Of a stretch of 64,000 nucleotides of DNA, positions 45,393-54,742 are shown piece by piece (the stretch's first letter is position 1; each line of letters begins with the position of its first letter). The stretch is from Tetranychus cinnabarinus (taxonomy: Eukaryota; Arthropoda; Arachnida; Trombidiformes; Tetranychidae): assembly GCA_022266195.1 (NCBI GenBank), contig WHVY01000004.1, positions 8,883,501 through 8,947,500 on the forward strand, written 5' to 3'. A program made the position numbers and the translations under genes. Below the pieces are notes generated by a model, which was not told the DNA's origin, made no database searches, and saw only the letters and a program-made list of their open reading frames with translations.

Positions 45393-48300
45393 TCATGAAA
45401 TGTTTAATAATTGTTTGCAGTGATTAAAGGATGGAGAGCAAAGTGATTTGGTTAACATGTCTGCAGGTTGATCTTTTGTTGAAATGAAATAAATCTTAAT
45501 AAAACCTTGTTCTTGATAATCGCGAATAGCGTGAAAACGAATGTCAATGTGTTTGGTTCGTTGATGAAATACATTATTTCTGGTTAATAATATCGCGCCT
45601 TGATTGTCATTCATAATTTTTATTGGTAATGTAATGTTGATCGAAAGATCTTTAAATAATTGAATGTACCAAAGTACATCTTTCATACATTCAGCAATGG
45701 AAACATATTCAGCTTCGGTTGTTGATTGAGCTACACTTCTTTGTAGTCTTGAACACCAAGAAATCGGTGATTTTGCTAAGGTAACAACAAAACCTGATGT
45801 TGATTTTCTGGTAACAACATCAGCAGCATAATCAGCATCGGCATAACCGATCAAATCAAAATTATCAGGTGAATAACAATAACTAATACCAACATTAACA
45901 GTACCTTTCAAATATCTAAAAACTCTTTTAATTGCTTTCCAATGCTCTTCATTATGTTTAACATTAAATTGAGATGCTTTATTTATTTGAAATGTAATAT
46001 CAGGACGACTGATGATAGATAAATAAAGCAAAGCTCCGACAGCTTCCTGATATGGGATTTTTGGATCGGATTCAGTTTCAGAGGGAAGTAATTTAATGTT
46101 CGTGTCACCTGGAGTAGAGACTGGTTTACAGTCAAACATGTTAAATCTTTTCAGTAACTCTTTGATGTAATAAGATTGTTTGATTGAAATTTTAGATCGA
46201 TCAGGAGATTGAATAATCTCCATTCCGACAAATATTTCAGGTGAATGTATTTTAATTTCAAACTCGGTTTTCAATGCATTTGAAAAATTAATTAACTCAG
46301 ATTCAGAGGTACTTGAAATGAGACCATCATCGACATAAATTACTACAATAATTAAATTGTTTCCATCGGATTTTGAGTAAACACAATTGTCAGCAATACT
46401 TTGTTTAAATGATAACTTCAATAAAAATTCATTAATTCTAGCATTCCATTGTCGAGGAGCTTGTTTCAGACCATAAAGGCCACGTTTTAATTTAAGTATT
46501 TTATTAGGATTGGATTCGAAACCAGGAGGATGGTTCATGTAAATATCTTCTTCAAGTTTACCATAAAGAAAAGCGGTCTTAACATCAAACTGAACAAGGA
46601 ACATTTTGTATTGACAGGTAATGGCGAGGATGGCTCGAATGGAATCGTATCGAGCAACAGGACTAAAAGTCTCAAAATAATCAATTCCTGATTTCTGAGC
46701 ATAACCGCGAGCAACTAATCTCGCTTTGAATCTATCAATAGATCCATCAATTTTTCTTTTAATTCGGAAGACCCAACGACAATCAATTGGACTTTTATTT
46801 TCAGGTAAGTCAACAAGTTCAAAGACATTATTTTGTTTCAATGAATTTAACTCTTCTAACATTGCCTTATACCAATGATTTCGGTTAACACTATTCATCG
46901 CTTCATTGTAGGTATTTGGTTCATCATTTTTGTGTACAATTTCATGTGCAATCTGAGCAACATTTTCTTTATCAATTTCATTATTATCATTCTCGCGTTC
47001 AACTGTTTCATTATTTTTAGCATTTTCATTTGTTTCAATTTCTTTATTGTATCTAACAATTTCATCGAAGTCATTAGTTTGTTCATTCATTACTTGATCA
47101 ATAGCTTCTTGAGCATCACACTGATTATCTAAAAACTTAGCATCTCTAATTACGGTAACAAAATTTCTTGTAGGATCAAAAACCTTGAAGTTACTTGTGG
47201 TATCTGTGTAACCAACAAATATATACTTCTTCGATTTTGGATCCCACTTCTTGCAAAATGAAGCATTGAGCTTACCATAGACTACACAACCAAAAACATG
47301 TAAATGATTGTAGGTTGGTTTCTTTTTATACCAAAGCTCGAAAGAAGAGACATTATTTAATTTCTTATTAGGAACAATATTTAAGATGTAAGCAGCTGTG
47401 TGCATTGATTCAGGCCATAAAAATTTAGGAAGATTTGCTCCTAATAACATTGTTCTTGCTGCTTCAGTGATGGTTCTATTTTCTCTCTCTATTAGGCCGT
47501 TTTGTTGTGGACAGTAAGGTGCTGAAAGTTCGTGTTTGATTGATTTTGCATTAAGTAAATCTTTTACTCTTGAATCAATAAATTCACCACCATTATCGCT
47601 TCTCATTATTTTAACTTGATTACCAGTACATTTCTCGGCGAACCTAATGTAAGTTTCTAATGAAGAAAATGTATCAGACTTTTGTTTCAGAAAAAATAGA
47701 CTTCGGAATGATGAACATTCATCTTTAATAACTAAGGCAAATCTCGATCCTGACAGTGATTCGACTTCCATTGGACCTTGCAAGTCACAATGGAATGACT
47801 CACCAACATTAAAGTCTCTTTTGGGTTTGGATTGAAAAGGTTTCCTTGCAAATTTACCTTTCAAACAACTTTCACAGGTAAACTCATTAACATTAACATC
47901 ACCTTTTATTGGTGGTAAAACTTTATTTCGCGACATTTCAATTATTTTGTGAACATTGATGTGGGCTAATCTTTCATGCCAATCCATTAATGAGAAGTTG
48001 TTAGTCAACATAATAAAGTTATTTTCATTTCTCACTGTTCTCATTCTCATCCACATTGAGTTACCAACTGTTTCAATTTTAGTAATTATCTGTTCTGTTT
48101 CAGGGTCGTAAATTTCTGAACTAAATCGCGAGGATATTAATTTATAATTCTTTTGCATTGTTTGCACCCATGAAAATAAATTGAATCGACCAAAATTTGG
48201 TACGAATAAGACATTAGTCAATTTACCGCGAATCCATTTTTCACCATTAAAGCTATCAACTAAAACATCACCTTTAGCAATCGCTTGAACCTTACTTCCA

Positions 48301-49628
48301 TTACCGATCGTAAGTTCAATTGGTTCACTCAAATCAGACAAACTAATAAAGTTATTTATATTTCCGGTGATGTGAAAAGAAGCTCCTGTGTCCATTAACC
48401 ATTCTAAGTCACTGAATGCATAGTGACAATAAGCAAAATTAAAGTTCTCAGAATTTTGAGAGGTATTGTTAATTGGAGCGTTTTCATCATTTCTGTTTGA
48501 ATTAGACTCTGGATTAGAGTTAAAATTATTTTGTTGATTAGGTTGAATGTTGTTAGCAAAATTATTGTTTCTGTTTGAACCTCTGTAATTTTGATTTGTA
48601 TTTCTTTCTCTGTTTGAATAATTATTCTGATTATAGCTATTGCTGCTTGAATACCGATTATTACTGCTGTTGTTATTATTATTGAAGTTACTGTTATTGT
48701 TTGAATTAGTATTATTTTTATTACCATGATTGTTATTGAAATTTTTATTGTAATTGTTGTTGTTGTTAAATCTGTTCGAGTATCGAAAATTGTTTCTGTT
48801 ACTGTAGTTATTATAATTTGAACCGTTTCTTTGAAAATTATTATTGTTGTAGTTAGTCTTATGACCATAATTGTTTCTGTAATTTGCTGACTTCCGACAA
48901 TACTTAGCAATGTGACCTTTGCCACCACATTCATTACAAATTTTTATTCTTGGTCGCGAGTTTACAGCATTAGCTTTGACCAATAAAGCTTCACCAGATT
49001 TTGTTTTATTATTAATTCGTTTTTCAACCAAAAGCAAATTTTGTTTCATTACAGATAACTTGATTTGTGCGCCTTCAATTATCTTACATTCAACACTTTC
49101 TTTAAAAACTTCATATTCAGAAGGTAAATCATCAAGAACTTTTAATATCAATTCATTTTCATCTATTTTCACTCCTACCGCGAACAGTTGCTGAGTAATT
49201 GTTTCAAGCTGATTAAAGTAACTAAGAACAGTATGTGATGAGGTAAATTTCAATTCGGATAATTTTCTTTTGTGATGCCAAACATTCTGAGTTGCTCGTT
49301 GTTCTTTATAATCTAAAATATTTGAGTACATTTGGGCTGACGTTTTACAAGCAGTAATTAAATTAACAATACTTACAGGTATCGATGAAGTCATGATGGT
49401 TGCAATAGTGGCATCTTTTCTCTTCCATTGGTCAATTTGCTTCGTTCGAGCAGCGTGTTCTCTTGACTCGACTTCACCTTCTTCAAGTGGTAATGGCTCT
49501 GGACACGGCTCCTTGCCCAACAAGATATCCAATCCTCCTTTGGATGCAGCAATTCGTTCAACATTAATCTTCCACAATGGATAGTTGAGTTCATCAAGTT
49601 TGACAATATTAAATTCACGTTCAGTCAT
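45393..49628 (-). CDS. Copia-type Gag-Pol polyprotein
   Basis: An uninterrupted 1,411-residue frame from ATG at 49628. Order: Gag (~1-225, copia gag fold); a CCHC zinc knuckle CNECGGKGHIAKYC at 231-244; an Asn-rich linker of about 130 residues; aspartic protease (WLMDTGASFHITG); integrase with an HHCC finger (HERLAHINVHKI, CESCLKGK) and catalytic DDE blocks (FHCDLQGPM, MRSDNGGEF, NGLIERENR); reverse transcriptase (FDVKTAFLYGKLEEDIYM, YVDDGLISS); RNase H (GYADADYAADVVTRKSTSGF, STTEAEYVSIAE). Protease-integrase-RT-RNase H order is the copia order. No stop or frameshift is seen. The low-complexity Asn tract is coded by AAT/AAC runs and is unusually long. Confidence 0.97.
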   Translation of the reverse strand: MTEREFNIVKLDELNYPLWKINVERIAASKGGLDILLGKEPCPEPLPLEEGEVESREHAARTKQIDQWKRKDATIATIMTSSIPVSIVNLITACKTSAQMYSNILDYKEQRATQNVWHHKRKLSELKFTSSHTVLSYFNQLETITQQLFAVGVKIDENELILKVLDDLPSEYEVFKESVECKIIEGAQIKLSVMKQNLLLVEKRINNKTKSGEALLVKANAVNSRPRIKICNECGGKGHIAKYCRKSANYRNNYGHKTNYNNNNFQRNGSNYNNYSNRNNFRYSNRFNNNNNYNKNFNNNHGNKNNTNSNNNSNFNNNNNSSNNRYSSSNSYNQNNYSNRERNTNQNYRGSNRNNNFANNIQPNQQNNFNSNPESNSNRNDENAPINNTSQNSENFNFAYCHYAFSDLEWLMDTGASFHITGNINNFISLSDLSEPIELTIGNGSKVQAIAKGDVLVDSFNGEKWIRGKLTNVLFVPNFGRFNLFSWVQTMQKNYKLISSRFSSEIYDPETEQIITKIETVGNSMWMRMRTVRNENNFIMLTNNFSLMDWHERLAHINVHKIIEMSRNKVLPPIKGDVNVNEFTCESCLKGKFARKPFQSKPKRDFNVGESFHCDLQGPMEVESLSGSRFALVIKDECSSFRSLFFLKQKSDTFSSLETYIRFAEKCTGNQVKIMRSDNGGEFIDSRVKDLLNAKSIKHELSAPYCPQQNGLIERENRTITEAARTMLLGANLPKFLWPESMHTAAYILNIVPNKKLNNVSSFELWYKKKPTYNHLHVFGCVVYGKLNASFCKKWDPKSKKYIFVGYTDTTSNFKVFDPTRNFVTVIRDAKFLDNQCDAQEAIDQVMNEQTNDFDEIVRYNKEIETNENAKNNETVERENDNNEIDKENVAQIAHEIVHKNDEPNTYNEAMNSVNRNHWYKAMLEELNSLKQNNVFELVDLPENKSPIDCRWVFRIKRKIDGSIDRFKARLVARGYAQKSGIDYFETFSPVARYDSIRAILAITCQYKMFLVQFDVKTAFLYGKLEEDIYMNHPPGFESNPNKILKLKRGLYGLKQAPRQWNARINEFLLKLSFKQSIADNCVYSKSDGNNLIIVVIYVDDGLISSTSESELINFSNALKTEFEIKIHSPEIFVGMEIIQSPDRSKISIKQSYYIKELLKRFNMFDCKPVSTPGDTNIKLLPSETESDPKIPYQEAVGALLYLSIISRPDITFQINKASQFNVKHNEEHWKAIKRVFRYLKGTVNVGISYCYSPDNFDLIGYADADYAADVVTRKSTSGFVVTLAKSPISWCSRLQRSVAQSTTEAEYVSIAECMKDVLWYIQLFKDLSINITLPIKIMNDNQGAILLTRNNVFHQRTKHIDIRFHAIRDYQEQGFIKIYFISTKDQPADMLTKSLCSPSFNHCKQLLNIS

Positions 49629-49828
49629 TTTGTTGAGATGACAATTTTAATTGTAACGATAAAACACACAATTGAATAATTTAAATTCAATATTAATAAT
49701 CAAGAAAATTTAAGTGCTGAGCACAAAGATGAAGCTTTGAAGATGAAGAAAATTTAGAGATGAAAATATGTGGTTAAACACAATAAGCAAAGCTTAACAC
49801 AGCAACAAACAAGTTTAACAAAAAACGA

Positions 49829-49843
49829 GCTGGGCCCATAACC
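49829..49843 (-). other. Primer-binding site matching the initiator-tRNA anticodon arm
   Basis: Next to the 5' LTR the element strand reads GGTTATGGGCCCAGC. The complementary strand is the anticodon-arm sequence of animal initiator tRNA-Met, including the CAU anticodon. Drosophila copia is known to prime from a 5' half of this tRNA, so the same mechanism is inferred. Confidence 0.85.
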
Positions 49844-50888
49844 TGTTGGTTTGAGGCAAAAAATTTATTGAACAGTAAGAAAGGTTTACAAGTTTACTTC
49901 TCTGGGTCTACATCACAACTGTTGTTGTGTTAAGGTTAACTCTTATTTTTAAGAGAAGATTCAAATTTAGGTTTTCAACTGTCATCTTCATTACAGAGAC
50001 ATTTGTAAGATGACCTTTAGGTTATTGGAGTAAAAACTGGTTTAGTGAAAGGATAAGTTAAGGAGAAAGTATTGAGAGGAAAAATGAAGTAATTATGTTT
50101 GAGCTTTTTAAAGCTAAGATGGACATTTGTGAAGCACACTGCGAAGGGTTGAATCAATTATTATATTCTGAAGATGATCAGAGTTAATGACAATTAGTAA
50201 TATGAGTCGGATTTGAATATCTTAAGAAAATCATTAATTAACATGAGAATCGAGAAAATATCATGTTTGGGTTAAATTTAAATAAATCATTAAGTTTAAT
50301 TTAGGGAAACTTATATCATTCGAAAGAGCTTGTAAAGGGCTTTCGAATGATGTACTGAGTTAATGATGAAAACATTAATTGTTGGTGAAATAAGATGATT
50401 CTTAAAAATATTCAATATTCTTGAATAAACCTGAAAGTTAAATTATGTTGATTTGTAGCTCGACACTGGATAAAGTTACAGACATGAAAAATATATTAAT
50501 TAAAAGTATTTTAGATGCTCTTTCTAATGATATGTTGATTGTCTTTGTCGGTTGTTTAATTCTGCAAAAATAGTGGGGTCGCCAGGATGACTTTACCCAT
50601 TATATTCCCTATGTAAATACATAGACTTTTGACGCCGGGCAAGTTAATGTTTTAAGAGATTGGTTCAAGTTACAGTAATCAATTATATATCATTAAATAG
50701 ATCTCGAAGAGACGAAGCTAATGATATATAAATCAATGTTGAAAATTATTTGGTTGATGAATAGATGATGCCTAAGTTTGAGTCCAAAAAGTGAAAAAAT
50801 TGAAAAATTTAAGTTTAAATGAAATTAATGATAAATATGCTTCTAAGAGTGAATCTGTTGTAGTCATGAGGTCTGATTACAACCAACA
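49844..50888 (-). repeat. 5' LTR of the copia element
   Basis: 1,045 bp, apparently identical to 44118-45162. As the 5' LTR in the element's orientation it should hold the promoter and start of the retrotransposon RNA. Confidence 0.93.
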
Positions 50889-50893
50889 GTTGT
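50889..50893. repeat. Target-site duplication GTTGT, right
   Basis: Second copy of the 5-bp target duplication. Array sequence (TTCAACGGAAAAC...) resumes straight after it. Confidence 0.9.
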
Positions 50894-51621
50894 TTCAACG
50901 GAAAACAAAAGTAAAACTGACAAAATTTGAAAAAGTTTTGGTTCCTAACAAAGAACTAGGTTATTGGGCAAAACAAGTTTCGACTCAAGCAAAAGCGCTC
51001 TTTTCAAAGAAATTCAATGGAAAAGTGAATTCTGTGAATCTGAATGCAATGATATCAAGGAATAAAAAATCATCTTTTTTTCGACTTCTATCATTTGATT
51101 TCTACATTTATTTAAGTTTATTGAAAAGGCTCTTCTTCTTGTCCAATCAGCCGCGTGTCCTCAAGTAAAGGCATAACATATCGTCTGACTGTCGCCAATA
51201 TCTTTCATGGCACATAGGCAAGAAATATTGCAGTACATTGAATTGTCTAAGAATCTCATCCAGTTCAATATTTGTCAATGGTTGGTTGAAAACAGTTTTA
51301 GTATTTTTATATTGACAGAAATAATGACAGCATTCTCCTTGTGGCACCGAAATTTCAGCTACTAGGTAATAACAAATTAAAGTCTGTTTCTCGCGACGGC
51401 CAAAGTAAATGTCATAAGCGAGATGGAAACGTGCTTCAGCATAACTAACTGAATCCAAGATCTGCTTCTTAGTGATAACAAACCGACTATGAAAAGGATT
51501 TAAAGCAGTCAATATATATTGTTGTGATGAATTGTTTTGATTAATGATAGAAATGGTAACTTAATATTTGATTGTACCTGAGATCGTAAGTTTCATCGTA
51601 TCTGATAATATGATATTGTGT

Positions 51622-51652
51622 GGGTAAGGCATAAGAAGTCCTCGTCGGCTCA
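51622..51652 (+). repeat. Left terminal inverted repeat
   Basis: 31 bp, perfect inverted match to 52862-52892. Confidence 0.95.
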
Positions 51653-51672
51653 TTATTAACTTTACTTATGGA

Positions 51673-52679
51673 CTAATCATCATAGTCATACACATCAAGA
51701 TAATTTAGGGAATATGGATCATTTTTATAATGTAAGAGGGTAGTTTCGAAGTTTAGTTTTGGTTTTTTTTTGCTATGATATTTTGATTTGTACAAAAACT
51801 CAATCAAATGATCATTTCGATTCGGGCCATTCGATGATTTGGGAATATGTTCCTTTACCAACTTCCATTTCCTTTCGATTATCTGAGTATGGACGGTCTT
51901 GTCGAGTGGGTTTAAAAAATTCTTAGAATGATTCACTGAATCATGATGATAAAAGTTATAAATCGATAAATTTTGATAAGCTTTCCATCCATCAGAATAA
52001 ATGGTTGTCCCTGTAAGAATGTATTTTTCGATTACTTTTTTTAAAGTTTCCTCATCTCTTTTATCAACAACTTCAGCAAATGCTAATTTCGATTCTCGCT
52101 CGATCCCTCCAAATACCCAAACTTGCTTCTTTTGCGCGGACAGTAATCGACCTCGATTGTACTTTCTTTTGTAAATCATCGTTTCATCTATTTCGACAAT
52201 TTTAAAAGGGTTGCCATGAATAATATTAACACACCTTAATCAAATGAAAAGATAATTAGAAAATTTCGTAGGTCATCAAAGTTTAGATTACTTACCATTC
52301 GTAACATTTTATACTGGTATGAAATTGTTACTTCGGAAATACCAAGATCGATAGATGCAGCACTGATGGATTTATTCATGCACCAGCAAAAAAGTACTTT
52401 TAGTAACATCAAAATACTTAATTTAGTGTTGGCAAAAATTGTACCACTGGTCCAACTCATTTGCTTCCTACAAGTACGGCATACGAATGCTTTTTTCAAC
52501 ACTGATTCCTTGGCACTTTGTAATTTCATCAATCCATTGCAACCTTCTCTAATACAATTCTTCGGGAATTCATCAGGTATTAGACCTGAATCGATTATAT
52601 ATCGCAAACCTGGTATTTCCTCATTTGGCGATATTATTTGTTGGTCGAAATTGACTAAACTGAATTTGTTGGTCGACAT
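51673..52679 (-). CDS. Merlin/ISXO2-like transposase, probably two exons and possibly frameshifted
   Basis: The first part (52679 down to about 52296) has an N-terminal zinc-ribbon-like region (NCIREGCNGLMKL, FVCRTCRKQMSWTSGTIF) and a helix-turn-helix-like ASIDLGISEVTISYQY. A GTAAGT donor at 52295 and a TTAAG acceptor near 52235 suggest a 61-base intron. The second part (about 52234 to 51673) has the DDE-type core: KIVEIDET (first Asp), TIYSDGWKAY (second Asp), and HTQIIERKWKLVKEH (third site). With these splice sites the halves join one base out of frame and meet an early stop. Either a different splice is used or the gene is dead. It is an IS1595/Merlin transposase. Confidence 0.75.
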
Positions 52680-52861
52680 ATTTCACTAACTTGGTCAAGA
52701 GATAACTTGGAACTGAATGCCTGTGAGTCGACCATTGTGCTTTTTATTTGATTAAGTTAATAATATAAGTTAATTGCCTAGTTAAATCTTAAAGTTTTTA
52801 ATCTTGTTAAACCTGCCACCAGGGTTGAGCCGAAACATGTGTGGCTGAGATGAAAGAGAAG

Positions 52862-52892
52862 TGAGCCGACGAGGACTTCTTATGCCTTACCC
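52862..52892 (-). repeat. Right terminal inverted repeat
   Basis: 31 bp, perfect inverted match to 51622-51652. The exon-3 sequence AAGGCTCATACAC resumes directly after it. Confidence 0.95.
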
Positions 52893-53220
52893 AAGGCTCA
52901 TACACATTGATTTCGGCATTACATTGTCTTGATACTCCAGTTATTGATTCAAGCTGTGAATGTGTTTGGAGTGAAAGATTAAATGAGTTTTTGATGAGTT
53001 ATTATTTCATTTCAGTTAAGTTTAAAGTAAGTTACCTGTTCGAATAATTGTTTCCCTTTGCATATATATTTATCATCATTCCAATCAATGACTAAGTCAT
53101 GATATTCACCTAAAAACTCTACTTTGAATGTTGCTAAAATTGTGAAAAATGCAATTAATGAATTATTTCATTTGGTAAAATGAACTTACTTTTAACAGAA
53201 TTATCATTTTGTTGCTCCAT

Positions 53221-53760
53221 TTTAAACAAATAATATCAATATGTCTATGAATCTTGGAATAGGAAACAGGTAGAAGAACTCGAGAACTATTCATTCTCTA
53301 TTTTCAACATCTTTTCAATAATGGCATGCTATCAACTTCATCGATTGCTTTCTGTGTTTCTAGATGTAGATGTCGTCTTTCAGACAAACAATGTGATAAC
53401 ATTCACAAATTAAAATGTGACAGAGATGATAATAAGGTACCAGAAGACTATTCTTGCTTTTTGAATTAATGAGTGCCTAGTTAATTACTACTACAAGTTG
53501 GTTTAACAGTATTAAGTTTATTTTTTCAAGCAGTTAAACGTCATATGCTATGAATGATTCAGATATATCATGAAAATGAAAAATTCAGAGATAAACAAGT
53601 TTGTCCTCGAACCACCTCATACACTGAGACAAGTCTAGAATCAGAACTGTCAGATTTCCGATAAAAAATAAAGGGCTGAAAAGGGCTTTGGTCAGCATAG
53701 TGAATCATATCAGACTCAGGTTATTCAACCATTAGTTTTGCCTTATCTGGTGCAATAATT
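53221..53760. repeat. Right edge of the array: duplicated caspase-flank block
   Basis: About 55 bases of family upstream sequence are followed by a break near 53275, then the same block as at 40330-40800: a caspase exon-2 fragment (53328-53361) and the copy-1/copy-4 3' flank up to about 53722, where similarity stops abruptly. No gene copy follows, so a subfamily A gene was either lost or never included. Confidence 0.75.
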
Positions 53761-54699
53761 AGATAAAACCGGTTCTTCATTGTAATAAGAAAGTTATTGA
53801 TCTCTGTGTTGTCTTTTACCAATGGACTGGTTTAATACGCAATTTTACAGATTTTGGTGCAATCTTTTGTCTGAAATGAAATTTATACGTTAATAGATGA
53901 GATTGTTGCATGAAAAGTGCTAAATGATAAATTTATGTAAAAACTGTTTATTAACATTTACTCAGGTTGACTTGGAGCAATCAATTTGTAAATTAACCAG
54001 GAAATACAGAAATTGCCGCTTAAATTTAAAATTGGCGCTTAGAGTAAAACTGGTTAATTTGGAAACTTGTTTTTCTTTGAGAAACATCAATAGAAGTAAA
54101 TTACTTCAAGTAATATGCCTTGGAAAATCGACAATTAATGACAATTAATTGCGAGTCAGAAGATCATTTATCAATAAAAGGATTCGTTTGTCACAATTCC
54201 ATGAGAGAAACTTCAGGATAATTTACATTAAATGTAATTTAATGGCTGAACTGATTTCTGTGACCAATGTGACCAAATCAACTCATCTAATAAGGAGACG
54301 CTGTGATGAAATACATTCCAGAAACAAGATTCACTGTCATCTATTGACCACTTGCTAATCGTTTTTTGCACGAATGGCTCTCTTTGACCACAAAAGGTCA
54401 AGTTAACATAAAATTGACACAATATTTGTTTCATTCTCAACACGAAACGAATTTTTCTGACCACTTTCACTTAGAGTTCATCTCGTATTCAAATTTACTT
54501 AATAGACTCAACCAAAGGACATCAACTAAAGATTTTACAATTTAACTTGAATTGTGTTAAAAAAAGTGATTTTCACCAGAAAAATTGATTGTTATTTACA
54601 GATTTATTTAGTTTCTACTTTTGAGAATATTTCATTTTACAATTTTAATAATTGTCTCATTAATGTCATGATAAAATTTATTGGTTAGTTGTTTGTAAT

Positions 54700-54742
54700 A
54701 ATAATATTTCAATCATTGTAAACAGATGATTGAAATATTATT
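54700..54742. repeat. Perfect 17-bp inverted repeat with 9-base loop
   Basis: The arms 54700-54716 and 54726-54742 (AATAATATTTCAATCAT and its complement) are exact. The arms are AT-rich and short for a microRNA precursor. Confidence 0.8.

Larger units (their letters stand above)
44118..50888 (-). mobile_element. Complete Ty1/copia-type LTR retrotransposon
   Basis: A 6,771-bp element: two 1,045-bp LTRs (44118-45162 and 49844-50888, TGTTGG...CCAACA), a primer-binding site, one long gag-pol frame on the minus strand and a polypurine tract, flanked by a 5-bp duplication GTTGT. Read side by side, the LTRs show no difference, so insertion is recent and the element may be active. It sits in the upstream region of array copy 6. 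Confidence 0.95.
51622..52892 (-). mobile_element. Merlin/IS1595-like DNA transposon with 31-bp perfect terminal inverted repeats
   Basis: The ends 51622-51652 and 52862-52892 are exact inverted repeats of 31 bp, beginning GGGTAAGGCATAAGAAGTCC. Inside is a minus-strand transposase with an ISXO2-like DDE domain. Merlin elements normally make 8-9-bp target duplications; none is seen here and about 16 bp of target is missing. It lies within exon 3 of array copy 7. Confidence 0.9.
51147..53220 (-). pseudogene. Array copy 7 (subfamily B), interrupted by a DNA transposon
   Basis: The remaining exons (minus strand) are 53220-53190, 53133-53036, exon 3 in two pieces (52953-52893 and 51621-51578) and 51486-51147. 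A 1.27-kb transposon sits inside exon 3, and about 16 bases of exon present in copies 2 and 6 are gone at the junction. Exon 4 also lacks 57 bases (19 codons, between the Cys block and QPLTNIEL) in frame compared with copies 2, 5 and 6. The splice sites of the flanking exons are kept. The gene cannot make the family protein unless the insert is spliced out. Confidence 0.85.

Noticed and set aside
48404..48934. Ile/Thr-rich minus-strand frame of 176 codons within the copia element
   Set aside because: It is an alternative frame of the Asn-codon repeat in gag-pol.
49829..49843. A tRNA-Met gene
   Set aside because: Only the anticodon arm matches; no acceptor, D or T arms are present. It is the retrotransposon primer-binding site.
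53924..54358. Two short adjacent plus-strand frames
   Set aside because: They have chance-like composition and no signal, domain or splice context.
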